From positions 170,534 to 234,533 of the forward strand of contig CAKVHA010000001.1 of NCBI GenBank assembly GCA_934747775.1: 64,000 nt of DNA. Reading direction: 5' to 3'. Each line of letters starts with the position of its first letter. The stretch's first letter is position 1. This document shows, piece by piece, positions 44,334 to 53,793 of this stretch. This stretch comes from an uncultured Clostridia bacterium (GTDB lineage: Bacteria; Bacillota; Clostridia; Christensenellales; UBA1242). Made by a program: the position numbers and the translations under genes. Under the pieces are notes generated by a model. That model was not told the DNA's origin. It searched no databases and saw only the letters and a program-made list of their open reading frames with translations.

Positions 44334-46013
44334 ATGAAAAAAGTTTTAATAGGAACACCGGTTAGGCAAAAACCAAATATTTTAAAAGAATTTTTATTAT
44401 CATTAACCGAATTAGAAAAAAACGATGTAGATGTTTCTTATTTTTTTGTAGACGATAACAGTGATAATGAGTCTTCTTTATTACTGAATAAATTTAAGGA
44501 GAATAATGATAATGTAGTAATTGTTAATTCTAAAGATATTTATGAGGTTTCAAATACAATTTACAAATGTGATAAGAAAAGCCATAACTGGAAGAAGGAT
44601 TTAATTCAAAAAGTTGCAGAACTAAAAAATAAAATTATAGATTACGCAAAAGAAAACGACTTTGATTATTTGTTTTTTATAGATTCTGATATTGTACTTA
44701 ATAAGAAGACGCTAACTCAATTACTGTCTCGAAACAAAGATATTATTTCAAATGTCTTTTGGACTGAGTGGGTTGTTGGGGGCTTGTTGTATCCACAAGT
44801 GTGGCTTCAAGATGAGAACTCTTATACTATTAAAGATTGGGATGAGCCTAAAAAAACAAAAAGCCAGATAAATAAAGCTATTTCCGATTTTGTAACAACA
44901 ATGAAAATTCCTGGAATCTATGAGGTGGGTGGACTTGGTGCTTGTACACTTTTATCTAAAAAGGCAATATCATCTGGTGTTAATTTTTCTATACTAAGCA
45001 ATGTTTCGTTCTGGGGAGAAGATAGACATTTTTGTATTAGAGCAGCGTCGCTTGGTTTTAAACTATATGTTGATACGGTATACCCAGCATATCATATTTA
45101 TAGAGAAGAATATTTAAATAGAGTGCAAGAGTTTAAAAAAAGCGGATTCTTGTGGGATATGTGTAAATCAAAGGGTAAAGGAAATACTGTTTTCTATAAA
45201 ATAAAAAATAGATTAAAGAAGATTTTTAGTAAAAGAATTAATCTAAAAAAATCGTTAAAAAGTTTCGCAAAAAAGATTGTTGCATGGATATATAAACACA
45301 AGAGAGTTGTAAAAAAAGAAAACAAAGTTGTACTTTCAATGGTTGTACATAACGAGGAAAATAAATACTTAAAAGATATTTTACGAGATGCAATGAATTA
45401 TGTTGATGATATTTTAATTATAGATGATGCGTCGACAGATAACACAGTAGAAGAATGTGAGACAATTTTAAGTGGATTCCCTCACACAATTGTAAAAAAC
45501 GAGAAATCAATGTTTGCGGAAGAATACAAACTTAGAAAAAAACAATGGGATGAAACAGTAAAGTTGAATCCAACATGGATACTAACATTAGATGCTGATG
45601 AAATTCCGGAGAAGTCTTTTAAGGAAAAATTGCAAGCAATGGTTAAAATGACAGATGTGGATGTTTTTAACTTTAGATATTATGATTTTTGGAATAAAAC
45701 ACAGTACAGAAGTGATAGGTTATGGAAGGCACATACATCATATAGACCATACTTAGTAAGATATCAGCCTAAAATTAAACCAAAGTTTAGAAAAACAAAT
45801 CAACATTGCGGCACTTTTCCTAAAAATATTTCCCTTTTAAATAATGTAAATGTTGATGTGAAAATTAAGCATTATGGTTGGGCAACTGAAGAAGCGAGAC
45901 AAAGTAAATATAAACGATATATGAAGCTGGATCCAGAAGGAAAATTTGGAAGTCTTGAACAATATGAATCAATATTGGATGAAAATCCAAACCTAATAGA
46001 TTTTGAGGAATAA
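44334..46013 (+). CDS. Two-domain glycosyltransferase (GT2-like tandem)
   Basis: The 559-residue protein has two GT-A-like domains. The first has FLFDSDIV-type acidic residues (FFIDSDIVLNKKTL near 116) and a WGEDRHFCIRA stretch near 228. A basic linker near 280-330 (many Lys/Arg) joins the second domain, which starts VVLSMVVHNEE near 335, with DDASTDNT near 366 and LDADEI near 422. The second part resembles family 2 enzymes. AAGGAAGGAG lies before the ATG. It follows the GT32 remnant after about 90 bases. It may add two sugars. Confidence 0.85.
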   Translation: MKKVLIGTPVRQKPNILKEFLLSLTELEKNDVDVSYFFVDDNSDNESSLLLNKFKENNDNVVIVNSKDIYEVSNTIYKCDKKSHNWKKDLIQKVAELKNKIIDYAKENDFDYLFFIDSDIVLNKKTLTQLLSRNKDIISNVFWTEWVVGGLLYPQVWLQDENSYTIKDWDEPKKTKSQINKAISDFVTTMKIPGIYEVGGLGACTLLSKKAISSGVNFSILSNVSFWGEDRHFCIRAASLGFKLYVDTVYPAYHIYREEYLNRVQEFKKSGFLWDMCKSKGKGNTVFYKIKNRLKKIFSKRINLKKSLKSFAKKIVAWIYKHKRVVKKENKVVLSMVVHNEENKYLKDILRDAMNYVDDILIIDDASTDNTVEECETILSGFPHTIVKNEKSMFAEEYKLRKKQWDETVKLNPTWILTLDADEIPEKSFKEKLQAMVKMTDVDVFNFRYYDFWNKTQYRSDRLWKAHTSYRPYLVRYQPKIKPKFRKTNQHCGTFPKNISLLNNVNVDVKIKHYGWATEEARQSKYKRYMKLDPEGKFGSLEQYESILDENPNLIDFEE

Positions 46014-46014
46014 A

Positions 46015-46971
46015 ATGGATAAAAAGGTGAGTGTAATAATTCCCGCTTATAATGCTGAGAAATATATTAAAAGATGTGTTGATTCAATATCTGCTCAAAG
46101 TTATAAGGATTTGGAAATAATTGTTGTTGATGATGGTTCTAAAGATAATACTTTGAAAATTTGTAACGAAATGAAAGAAAGAGACGATCGTTTGGTTGTT
46201 ATTAGCAAAGCAAATGGTGGAGTGTCCGCAGCCCGAAATATGGGACTGTCTGTTGCAAAGGGTGATTATATAATGTTTGTCGATGCGGACGATACAATAG
46301 AAAGTAGGATGATTGATGTTTTGGTAAATAGTCTTGATGGGTATGATCTTGTTTATAGTAAATATAAAAAAATCAAAGCAGATGAAACAATATATATCAA
46401 TGAATATAACATTAAAAACTTGAATGATTGTGATAGATTAAAATATTTTATTGGGGATAAAACAAAAAAGAAGAAAAAAATGTTATATAAATCTTCCATT
46501 ATGGGAAGTGTTTGGAGAATATTGTTTAGAAAAAAAGTTATTGATGGTTTGGAGTTCAATAGTGAGTTAAAATATTCTGAAGATTTTTTGTTTATGATGC
46601 AAGTGTTTGAGAAGAACCCGAAAATAAGCTACATCGATGAGTATTTGTACAATTATTATGAAAACGACACTTCGTTCACGAGTTCTGTTAGTCTAAAGAA
46701 AATTGATTATTTGTTCCAAATAGTTCCATATATGGAAAAGTATTTTGCAGATAAATACAGAAAACAATTAGATTATTTTTATGTTGGAATGATTTTGAAT
46801 GTTTATTATATTCTAAGATCAAACAATTTAAAATTGAAAAATCTAGATAAAGAAAAACAATGTTTTGTAAAAAAGAATTTAAAATTTATAAAGATAATGC
46901 ATTTTAATAGATATCAATCTAATATTAAATCAACGATTTTAGCAATTCTTATAAAATTAAAGTTGAAATAA
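46015..46971 (+). CDS. Glycosyltransferase family 2
   Basis: Inverting GT-A enzyme. VSVIIPAYNAEKYIKRC opens the protein, VVDDGSKDNT is near 40, GGVSAARNMGL near 71 and FVDADD near 92. The C-terminal part is basic, fitting membrane-face location. GAGGAA precedes the ATG at 46015, directly after the stop of the two-domain transferase; the upstream TTG is not needed. Wzx follows after nine bases. Confidence 0.93.
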   Translation: MDKKVSVIIPAYNAEKYIKRCVDSISAQSYKDLEIIVVDDGSKDNTLKICNEMKERDDRLVVISKANGGVSAARNMGLSVAKGDYIMFVDADDTIESRMIDVLVNSLDGYDLVYSKYKKIKADETIYINEYNIKNLNDCDRLKYFIGDKTKKKKKMLYKSSIMGSVWRILFRKKVIDGLEFNSELKYSEDFLFMMQVFEKNPKISYIDEYLYNYYENDTSFTSSVSLKKIDYLFQIVPYMEKYFADKYRKQLDYFYVGMILNVYYILRSNNLKLKNLDKEKQCFVKKNLKFIKIMHFNRYQSNIKSTILAILIKLKLK

Positions 46972-46980
46972 AGGGGTCGT

Positions 46981-48771
46981 ATGGTTAATACTGAGTCACG
47001 AAAGAAAAATTCAATAAGAAATATAGTATTTTCTATGTTGGCATACTTTATTCAAATTGTATTGAGTTTTGCAGTTCGAAGATATTTTATATACTATTTG
47101 GGGACTGATTATTTAGGACTTAATTCACTTTTTACCAATATATTATCTATTTTATCTTTTGCCGAACTGGGTTTTGGAGCTGTAATTGTTTTCGCAATGT
47201 ACAAGCCAATGGCTGAAAATGATGTGGAAAAAGTTAGACAATTACTTAAATTCTATAAAAAATGTTATGCAATAATTGGTTGTGTTGTGTTAGTTGTTGG
47301 TTTAGCTATAATTCCATTTATGGGCTACTTTAAAACCAAAGCGCCGGATGTGCAAGAAAACATTGTAATTGTATATTTAATTTTTTTAATTAATTCGGTG
47401 ATTACTTATTTCTTTTCGCATAGGCGTGCATTGTTGTATACGAGCCAAAGAAATGATATAGAATCTAAGGTAAATATTTTAATTAATGTGCTTTTACCGG
47501 TATGTCAGTTTTTGGATTTGTTACTTTTTAAATCTTATTATCTATACATAGGATTAATTGGAATAATGGGATTGCTAAACAATTTGCTTGTATTTGCAAT
47601 AACCCAAAAGAAATATTCGGAGTATGTGAAACTTCCTAAAACCAATTTGCCTAAGGAAGATGTTAATCATATTAAGAAAGACATCTTTGCAATGTTCTTC
47701 CATAAATTGGGCGGAGTTGTTGTATATGGTACTGATAGTTTGCTTATATACATTTTTTTAGGTGCAACATCGCTAGGTAAATACTCCAACTATCTTTTAA
47801 TTACTTCTGCGGTTTCTTCTATGCTAGGGTTCTTTTTAAGTTCCATAAGGGGGAGTGTAGGGAATCATATAGCACTAAAAAACAGAGAAAAGAATATAGA
47901 TATTTTTAAAAAGTTAAACTTTTTATATATGTGGCTGGTTTCTTTTTGTACTATAGCAATTTTCTGTTTATCAGATCCTTTTATAGATGTTGTCTTAACA
48001 AAGGGCACAAGTGGAAGTTTGTTATTCGATAAATACATTATTTTGCTTGTAAGTTTAAACTTTTATTTTAATCAATCCAGATTCATTGTTCAGATTTTTA
48101 AGGAGTGCTCTGGATTATTTTATCAAGATAGATTCAGACCACTTGCAGAAGCGTTGTTAAATTTAGTATCATCTATTGTTTTGGCAAAATTTATTGGGCT
48201 TGCAGGTATTATTATAGGAACCATATTAAGCAATGTGCTTATTAATTTGTGGGTTGAACCGTATGTTTTAAATAAATATTATTTTAAAGAGTCGACAAAA
48301 AAATATTTATTGAAATATCTGTTTAATTTTGTAGTTATGGTTTGTATTGGTTTAATAACTTATTATACAATAGGGTTACTAAAAGCCAATAGTCTTGGTA
48401 TTTTATTAATTAAATTTGCAATTTGCGCAGTTCTACCAAACATTCTTTATATGCTTATTTATTTCAGGACAAACGACTTTAAATATTATGTGAATTTGAT
48501 AAAGAGTTTCATAACAAACATCAAGAAAAGACATAAAGTACAAGATAATAAAAAGGTAAATGTTGTTGAGAAAACAATATTTGAGCAACCTTGTGATTTA
48601 GCTGAACAAGTGATTGAAAATAATTGTGATATTATTAAAGATGAAGCTTTCTTAGAAAATTTAGAAGAAAGTGAAAACCAAAATAATGAAAGCAATGGTA
48701 GCGGGACAGACAATAACATTGTAGAAAATGATGAAAAATCTGTGAATAAAGATGAAAATACAGATAAATAG
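46981..48771 (+). CDS. Polysaccharide flippase, Wzx/MATE-like
   Basis: Moves lipid-linked repeat units across the membrane. About twelve to fourteen hydrophobic segments cover residues 15-505, with the family mark YLGTDYLGLNSLFTNILSIL near 38-57. The last roughly 75 residues are hydrophilic, rich in Glu, Asn and Asp, and carry no domain I can name; this tail is longer than in most Wzx. AAGGGG lies close before the ATG. It is the last AT-rich gene of the locus; galE after it looks like the core genes. Confidence 0.92.
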   Translation: MVNTESRKKNSIRNIVFSMLAYFIQIVLSFAVRRYFIYYLGTDYLGLNSLFTNILSILSFAELGFGAVIVFAMYKPMAENDVEKVRQLLKFYKKCYAIIGCVVLVVGLAIIPFMGYFKTKAPDVQENIVIVYLIFLINSVITYFFSHRRALLYTSQRNDIESKVNILINVLLPVCQFLDLLLFKSYYLYIGLIGIMGLLNNLLVFAITQKKYSEYVKLPKTNLPKEDVNHIKKDIFAMFFHKLGGVVVYGTDSLLIYIFLGATSLGKYSNYLLITSAVSSMLGFFLSSIRGSVGNHIALKNREKNIDIFKKLNFLYMWLVSFCTIAIFCLSDPFIDVVLTKGTSGSLLFDKYIILLVSLNFYFNQSRFIVQIFKECSGLFYQDRFRPLAEALLNLVSSIVLAKFIGLAGIIIGTILSNVLINLWVEPYVLNKYYFKESTKKYLLKYLFNFVVMVCIGLITYYTIGLLKANSLGILLIKFAICAVLPNILYMLIYFRTNDFKYYVNLIKSFITNIKKRHKVQDNKKVNVVEKTIFEQPCDLAEQVIENNCDIIKDEAFLENLEESENQNNESNGSGTDNNIVENDEKSVNKDENTDK

Positions 48772-48775
48772 TTGG

Positions 48776-48804
48776 TTGAAATAGCTAAGATATGATAATA
48801 TAAA
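48776..48804 (+). promoter_or_regulatory. Possible internal promoter before galE
   Basis: TTGAAA (48776-48781) and TATAAA (48799-48804) are 17 bases apart. It would let galE and the sugar transferase be made independently of the genes upstream. Confidence 0.45.
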
Positions 48805-48836
48805 TAAAAATGTGGGGAATAAAGGAGAGAGTGAAG

Positions 48837-49847
48837 ATGAAAATATTGTGTACTGGCGGGCTTGGATTTATTGGTTCGCACACGGCGGTGGAGCTTATTA
48901 ACAAGGGGCACGAAGTTGTTATTGCGGACAACTTAAGCAATTCTAGCATTGATGTGCTAGATGCTATTGAAAAAATCACTGGCAAAAAAGTGAAGTTTTA
49001 TAAAATCGACTTGTGTGACTATGATAAGTTGGACGACTTGTTTAAAAACGAAAATATTGATGCAACCATTCATTTTGCTGGTTTTAAAGCGGTAGGAGAG
49101 AGTGTTGCAAAACCTGTAATGTATTATGAAAACAATTTGGTTAGTACCATCAACCTAATTAAATGTATGCAAAAATACAATTCTAAAAACCTTATTTTTA
49201 GCTCGTCTGCAACAGTTTACGGAAAAGCAGAAAAAATGCCAATAACCGAAGATTTTCCTTTGTCGGCAACCAATCCGTACGGCAGAACAAAATTAATGAT
49301 AGAAGAAATTTTGCAAGATGTTTACAGGGCTGACAACGATTTTAATATTGTAATTTTAAGATACTTTAATCCAGTTGGGGCGCATAAATCGGGCTTGATA
49401 GGCGAAAATCCAAACGGAATTCCAAACAACTTGATGCCATACATCACAAAAGTTGCGCTTGGCGAATTAAATGAGCTTAGCGTGTTTGGAAACGACTACC
49501 GCACAAAAGACGGCACAGGTGTTAGAGATTACATACATATTCTAGACTTGGCACTTGGACACGTTGCAGCCCTTAAAAAAGTGGAAAAGGGTAGTGGATT
49601 AAATATTTACAACCTTGGCACAGGCAACGGCTATAGCGTACTTGAAATGGTGGACGCATACAACAAGGTTTGTGGCGGAAAAGTAAAATACAAAATCGCA
49701 CCACGTCGTGCAGGCGATGTTGACGAGTGCTATGCTTCGCCACTTAAAGCCGAAAAAGAAATCGGTTTTAAAGCAACACATGGTTTAAACGAAATGTGTG
49801 AAGATAGCTACCACTATGGAAAAATGAAACACGACGGCTTAAAATAA
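48837..49847 (+). CDS. galE: UDP-glucose 4-epimerase
   Basis: Interconverts UDP-glucose and UDP-galactose (or the GlcNAc/GalNAc forms). The NAD-binding GGLGFIGSHT is at residues 6-15. The catalytic Ser lies in SSSATVYG near 124, and the Tyr and Lys in NPYGRTKLMIEE near 150. The 336-residue length is normal. AAGGAGAG lies before the ATG at 48837; the upstream in-frame ATG has no ribosome site. Its base use (more GGC, GCG, CGC) is closer to the core genes than to the locus before it. Confidence 0.96.
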   Translation: MKILCTGGLGFIGSHTAVELINKGHEVVIADNLSNSSIDVLDAIEKITGKKVKFYKIDLCDYDKLDDLFKNENIDATIHFAGFKAVGESVAKPVMYYENNLVSTINLIKCMQKYNSKNLIFSSSATVYGKAEKMPITEDFPLSATNPYGRTKLMIEEILQDVYRADNDFNIVILRYFNPVGAHKSGLIGENPNGIPNNLMPYITKVALGELNELSVFGNDYRTKDGTGVRDYIHILDLALGHVAALKKVEKGSGLNIYNLGTGNGYSVLEMVDAYNKVCGGKVKYKIAPRRAGDVDECYASPLKAEKEIGFKATHGLNEMCEDSYHYGKMKHDGLK

Positions 49848-49934
49848 CAACGTTAACAAAAATTGGCAACAAACTTGTCCAATAATATGGTTTTTTAAAA
49901 TGTTGTTATTTAAAAATTCAAAGGATAACTTAAA

Positions 49935-50720
49935 ATGTACAAAAAATGTTTTAAAAGAATACTAGATATTTTAATATCGGGCTTGGCGCTAATTGTGCTT
50001 AGTCCGCTATTTCTAATTTTGGCAATAGTGGTTCGCATTAATTTGGGTGGGCCTATTATTTACAAACAAGCAAGAGTTGGCAAGGGCGGAAAGCTATTTG
50101 TGTTGTATAAATTTAGAAGTATGACCAATGCAAAAGATAAAAATGGAATTGACTTGCCGGACGAGCAGCGCCACACAAAATTTGGCAAAATATTAAGAGC
50201 AACTTCAATGGACGAGCTTCCACAACTATGGAATATCTTTAAAGGAGATATGAGTATAATTGGCCCACGTCCAAAAGTTCCAAAAGATATGTTGTTTTTT
50301 AACAAATATTATCATGGTGACGATGTTAGACCTGGAATAACAGGCTATAGTCAAGCACACGGCAGAAATGGTGTTAGTTGGACAAAACGTTTTCAGGACG
50401 ATAATTATTATGTGGACAACCTATCGTTTGCGATGGATGTTAAAATTTTCTTTTTAACAATTGTTGCAGTATTTAAAAAGAGTAATATAGATAAAGAACA
50501 ATATTTTTATTATGCCGATGAAATGCTGGATAAGGGGCTAATTACAAAAAGCGAGTACGACACATATCAGCTTAAAGCAAGAGAATTAGAAGCACGCTGC
50601 GGAATGGGTGAAAAGCTTAATATTAGAGATTACGCTCTTATTAACGAACGCGATGTTGCTGTTCCAGCAGAAATAATTGTTAGAAACAAAGATAATAATC
50701 AAGATAAAAAATCCGCTTAA
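49935..50720 (+). CDS. Priming sugar-phosphate transferase, undecaprenyl type
   Basis: Starts repeat-unit synthesis by moving a sugar-1-phosphate to undecaprenyl phosphate. One N-terminal hydrophobic segment near 12-33 is followed by the catalytic core: KFRSMTNAKD near 62, TSMDELPQLWNIFKGDMSI near 92 and GPRPKVP, then PGITGYSQ near 137. This is the short PglC/WcaJ C-terminal form, without the four extra membrane helices. A Glu/Lys-rich tail ends the protein. A terminator overlaps its stop codon and closes the locus. Confidence 0.95.
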   Translation: MYKKCFKRILDILISGLALIVLSPLFLILAIVVRINLGGPIIYKQARVGKGGKLFVLYKFRSMTNAKDKNGIDLPDEQRHTKFGKILRATSMDELPQLWNIFKGDMSIIGPRPKVPKDMLFFNKYYHGDDVRPGITGYSQAHGRNGVSWTKRFQDDNYYVDNLSFAMDVKIFFLTIVAVFKKSNIDKEQYFYYADEMLDKGLITKSEYDTYQLKARELEARCGMGEKLNIRDYALINERDVAVPAEIIVRNKDNNQDKKSA

Positions 50721-50736
50721 CGAAGCGGTTTTTTTG
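50709..50736 (+). terminator. Terminator of the polysaccharide locus
   Basis: CCGCTT and AAGCGG pair around a 4-base loop and a run of seven T follows. The stem overlaps the stop codon of the sugar transferase. Confidence 0.85.
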
Positions 50737-50933
50737 TGCCAAAACAAGCGTTAGTGTAATTTGCAAAATTGTTAAGCAATGAATGCTAAACCCCTTTGCG
50801 GTTGATATTAAAACAAAATAAAATGGCAAACCTAGCGCAAAATAAATTTACACTTTGTATTATTTTTTATTTTTAAAAAGCAATATGGTGTGATATAATA
50901 AAACTAAGATATTTTAAATATTTGGAGTGAAAA

Positions 50934-51395
50934 ATGAAATATAGAAACTATGAAGTAGGGTTTACTTTTGAAGTTCCAGATGATTTTAGTGAAGTTAAAC
51001 AATCAAGCTATGAGGTTTTTAATGTTCCTGCAGATACAATGCATCATTTCATACAACTAGACGATAACGGCGATATTGTAAGAAGTTTTTCAATAACAAA
51101 ATCGGAACCTATGGAAACTGACGACCAAATTAAGGAATATATAGATAAAAATTTGGCGCAACTTGATGAACTTGGAATTCATAAGGTTATACAAAATCAA
51201 ATACAAACCACCGACGGCCGCACAATAGACCGCGTTGTGTTGTATGACGAAAATATGGAAGAAGACCTTGGAATTTTAACATATTTTATGAAAGTGAAAA
51301 ACGTGCTAATAATGGCAAGTTGTTATATTGTAGAGTTCTACGATGAATACGAAGAAGAACTTTATGATATTTTTGATAGCATTAAAGAAGTTTAA
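50934..51395 (+). CDS. Small hypothetical protein, possible DcrB/PsbP-like fold
   Basis: The 153-residue acidic protein has alternating strands (NYEVGFTFEVPDDFSEV at the start, later a long helix and two more strands), which resembles the DcrB/PsbP-like alpha/beta fold; this is tentative. No signal peptide or membrane segment. Its end is very acidic (YDEYEEELYDIFDS). GGAG lies before the ATG. A -10 with extended TGA (TGATATAAT, ending at 50899) is upstream. It is a single-gene unit. Confidence 0.7.
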   Translation: MKYRNYEVGFTFEVPDDFSEVKQSSYEVFNVPADTMHHFIQLDDNGDIVRSFSITKSEPMETDDQIKEYIDKNLAQLDELGIHKVIQNQIQTTDGRTIDRVVLYDENMEEDLGILTYFMKVKNVLIMASCYIVEFYDEYEEELYDIFDSIKEV

Positions 51396-51397
51396 TA

Positions 51398-51434
51398 AAA
51401 ATAAGCCAATAATTTTAATTGTTGGCTTGTTTTA
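51398..51434 (+). terminator. Terminator after the 153-residue gene
   Basis: AAGCCAATAA and TTGTTGGCTT pair over 10 bases with one G-T pair, followed by a short T run. Confidence 0.65.
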
Positions 51435-51557
51435 TATTGTGTTATTTAATCGTATACATAATTAAAACTAGTGTTTAAAATTTGATTGCAAATTTAATTT
51501 TTGCGATGTGTGAAAACGCAACTTAATGCTTAAAATCAACCTAAAAAAGGACAAGTT

Positions 51558-52385
51558 ATGGAACAATTTTTTGCCAATTTGTTTGGCGACCACGTAATAC
51601 TTGCAACAATACTTATTGCAATGCTTCCAATTGTGGAACTAAGGGGTGCTATTCCTTTTGGAATGAGTATTGATTTTTGGGGCTCTAATGCGCTTAATGC
51701 CGTAGACTCGTTTTTGGTGAGCTTTTTAGGAAGTAGCCTTGTTGTGCCAATAATAGCGCTAGTTTTTATTCCTATTTTAAACTGGCTTAAAAAGACAAAA
51801 TTGTTTAAAAATTTGGCTCACAAAATTGAAAACCGAATAAAAACAAAGTCCGAAAAAATAGAAAATGATGCAGAAGATAGCAAAAAGGCAAAATCAAAAT
51901 TCTGGCTAAAAGTGATAGGTCTTTTTGCGTTTGTGGCTATTCCGCTTCCGCTAACTGGTGTATACACCGGCACTTGCGTGGGGGTTGTGCTTGGGTTTAG
52001 CTTTTGGCAAGTGTGTGCAATCGTTATTGCAGGAAACTTGGTTGCTGGCTTAATTATGACCTTTATTTGCTCAATTTTTCCAGCATTTACCAGCATAATT
52101 TTGTATGTATTCTTGGGGCTTGTGGTTGTGTTTGCTGTGTACGGATTAATAAAATCGCTAATAAACAAACGCAAACAAAAAAATGCACCTATTGGTGTTT
52201 CACAAGAAAATAGAGAAAAAGCTAGTAATGCAGAATTGGTTAAAACCGAAGAAAAAACAGATGATGTTAAATTAAACAAGTTAAGAGTAGAAGTGATTGA
52301 ACCCAAAAATATAACGCTAGATAGCGTTAAACCTATTAATGCGGATGAAAACAAATTAGACGACAATAAAAACGAAAATAAATAA
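51558..52385 (+). CDS. Small multidrug export family membrane protein (PF06695-like)
   Basis: The segment LIAMLPIVELRGAIPFGMSI near residue 20 is the family mark, and KVIGLFAFVAIPLPLTGVYT near 118, holding the Pro-rich turn, is the second conserved half. About five hydrophobic segments are present. A charged Lys/Glu loop of some 30 residues splits them (near 85-115), and a hydrophilic tail of about 70 residues ends the protein. Transport function in the family rests on its name more than on data. AAAGGA lies before the ATG. It is a single-gene unit. Confidence 0.85.
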   Translation: MEQFFANLFGDHVILATILIAMLPIVELRGAIPFGMSIDFWGSNALNAVDSFLVSFLGSSLVVPIIALVFIPILNWLKKTKLFKNLAHKIENRIKTKSEKIENDAEDSKKAKSKFWLKVIGLFAFVAIPLPLTGVYTGTCVGVVLGFSFWQVCAIVIAGNLVAGLIMTFICSIFPAFTSIILYVFLGLVVVFAVYGLIKSLINKRKQKNAPIGVSQENREKASNAELVKTEEKTDDVKLNKLRVEVIEPKNITLDSVKPINADENKLDDNKNENK

Positions 52386-52392
52386 TTAAGAT

Positions 52393-52446
52393 TAAACCTT
52401 ATTTAATTAAAAGCGATGTGTTTTTAACTAAATAAGGTTTTTTTGT
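52393..52446 (+). terminator. Terminator after the PF06695-like gene
   Basis: AAACCTTATTTA and TAAATAAGGTTT pair over 12 bases around a longer loop, then a run of T. Confidence 0.78.
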
Positions 52447-52470
52447 TTAAAATAATTAGTGTTAATTAGT

Positions 52471-52499
52471 TTAACAAAAAAGTTATTATTTGATATAAT
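52471..52499 (+). promoter_or_regulatory. Promoter of the SDR-rlmH-dnaE-pfkA operon
   Basis: TTAACA (52471-52476) and TATAAT (52494-52499) are 17 bases apart, with extended TGA before the -10. Confidence 0.65.
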
Positions 52500-52527
52500 A
52501 AAAAAAATTTTAATATGAGGTGTTAAT

Positions 52528-53313
52528 ATGAATATCGCAGTTATTACGGGTGCTTCATCAGGAATGGGACGTGAGTTTTTAAAAAGAGTTGCAGCCGAAC
52601 AAAATGTGGACGAAATTTGGGCAATAGCTTTAGAAGAAGATAAATTAAAAACATTAAGTGACGATGTTAAAGTTCCGCTAAAACTTTTTGCGTGCGACCT
52701 AACAGATGAAAAGGCGCTAGCAAAAATAAAAGCAGAGTTGGATAAGGCTAAACCAAGCATTAGTTGGCTTGTAAACGCAAGCGGATTTGGCAAGTTTGGC
52801 AGATATGACGAAATTCCAGTAGAAACCACACTTAATATGATAGACCTTAATGTTAGGGCACTTGTAGCTCTTACTGAATACTGCTTACCATATATGGCCA
52901 AGGGTGGCAGAATTGTGGAGTTTGGCTCGGTGGCTGCATTCCAACCAATTCCTTACATCAACGTGTACGCAGCAACAAAAGCGTTTGTTGTAAACTATAG
53001 TCTTGCACTTGGTGTAGAACTTAAAAACCGCGGCGTAAGCGTAACTTGCATTTGTCCATTTTGGACAAAAACCGCATTTTTCAACCGCGCAGTTGATCCA
53101 AAAAACCAAGTGGTTACTAGCTATAAAGCAATGTATGAGCCACAAGATGTTATGAACCGCGCATATCGCGACGCAATTAAACGCAAACGCATTTCTATGT
53201 TTGGCGCATATAGCAAGTTCCAAAAATTTTTGGTTGATATTATGCCTAAAAAATGGGTTATGCACTTTTGGGTTAAACAACAAAAACTTGATAAAAAATA
53301 TAAGGATAAATAA
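52528..53313 (+). CDS. Short-chain dehydrogenase/reductase, DltE/YdfG-like
   Basis: SDR of 261 residues. The cofactor motif VITGASSGMGREF is near residue 5, NASGFGKFG near 85, and the catalytic Tyr-Lys pair in YAATKAFVVNY near 151, with VEFGSVAAFQPIP before it. The C-terminal end is basic. Substrate unknown. It is the first gene of an operon with rlmH, dnaE and pfkA; the gap to rlmH is two bases. GAGG lies 8 bases before the ATG. Confidence 0.9.
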   Translation: MNIAVITGASSGMGREFLKRVAAEQNVDEIWAIALEEDKLKTLSDDVKVPLKLFACDLTDEKALAKIKAELDKAKPSISWLVNASGFGKFGRYDEIPVETTLNMIDLNVRALVALTEYCLPYMAKGGRIVEFGSVAAFQPIPYINVYAATKAFVVNYSLALGVELKNRGVSVTCICPFWTKTAFFNRAVDPKNQVVTSYKAMYEPQDVMNRAYRDAIKRKRISMFGAYSKFQKFLVDIMPKKWVMHFWVKQQKLDKKYKDK

Positions 53314-53315
53314 TA

Positions 53316-53774
53316 TTGAAAGTAAATATTGTTGCGGTTGGCAAAATTAAAGAAAAATTTTTTACAGAAGCCATTAATGAGTATGCAAAACGCTTGTCGA
53401 AGTTTTGCGAGTTTAGCGTTGTAGAAGTAGACGAAGCCACGACTATTACAAACATTGAACAGAAAAAAGAAAAAGAAGGCGACCTATTGCTAAGTAAAGC
53501 AAAAGGTTATATAATAGCACTAGATGGTGGCGGAAAACTTGTTTCAAGTGAAGACCTTGCTAGTATTATTAAAAACAATATGGTGGGCGGAGTAAACGAG
53601 TTTTCGTTTGTAATTGGCGGCAGTAATGGGCTAAGTAATGCGGTTAAATTAAAAGCAAACTTAGTGCTGTCGTTTGGAAAAATCACATTTCCGCACCAGC
53701 TATTTAGGGTTGTGTTGTCCGAGCAGATTTATCGCGCGTTTGCAATTAACAACCACATAAATTATCATAAATAA
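53316..53774 (+). CDS. rlmH: 23S rRNA pseudouridine-1915 N3-methyltransferase
   Basis: Methylates the pseudouridine at 1915 in helix 69 of 23S rRNA, using SAM, in the assembled ribosome. This is a small SPOUT knot enzyme. VAVGKIKEKFFTEAINEY opens the protein, FVIGGSNGLS near 103 is the SAM-binding knot, and ITFPHQLFRVVLSEQIYRAF near 126 and the YHK end are diagnostic. The start is TTG with AAGGA nine bases before it. It lies between the SDR and dnaE. Confidence 0.96.
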   Translation: MKVNIVAVGKIKEKFFTEAINEYAKRLSKFCEFSVVEVDEATTITNIEQKKEKEGDLLLSKAKGYIIALDGGGKLVSSEDLASIIKNNMVGGVNEFSFVIGGSNGLSNAVKLKANLVLSFGKITFPHQLFRVVLSEQIYRAFAINNHINYHK

Positions 53775-53793
53775 AATAAGGGGTTTAAAAGTT

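Noticed and set aside
51818..52366. 182-codon frame opposite the PF06695-like gene
   Set aside because: It mirrors a well-supported membrane protein on the other strand, has no ribosome site, and its composition is that of a reverse-complement shadow.
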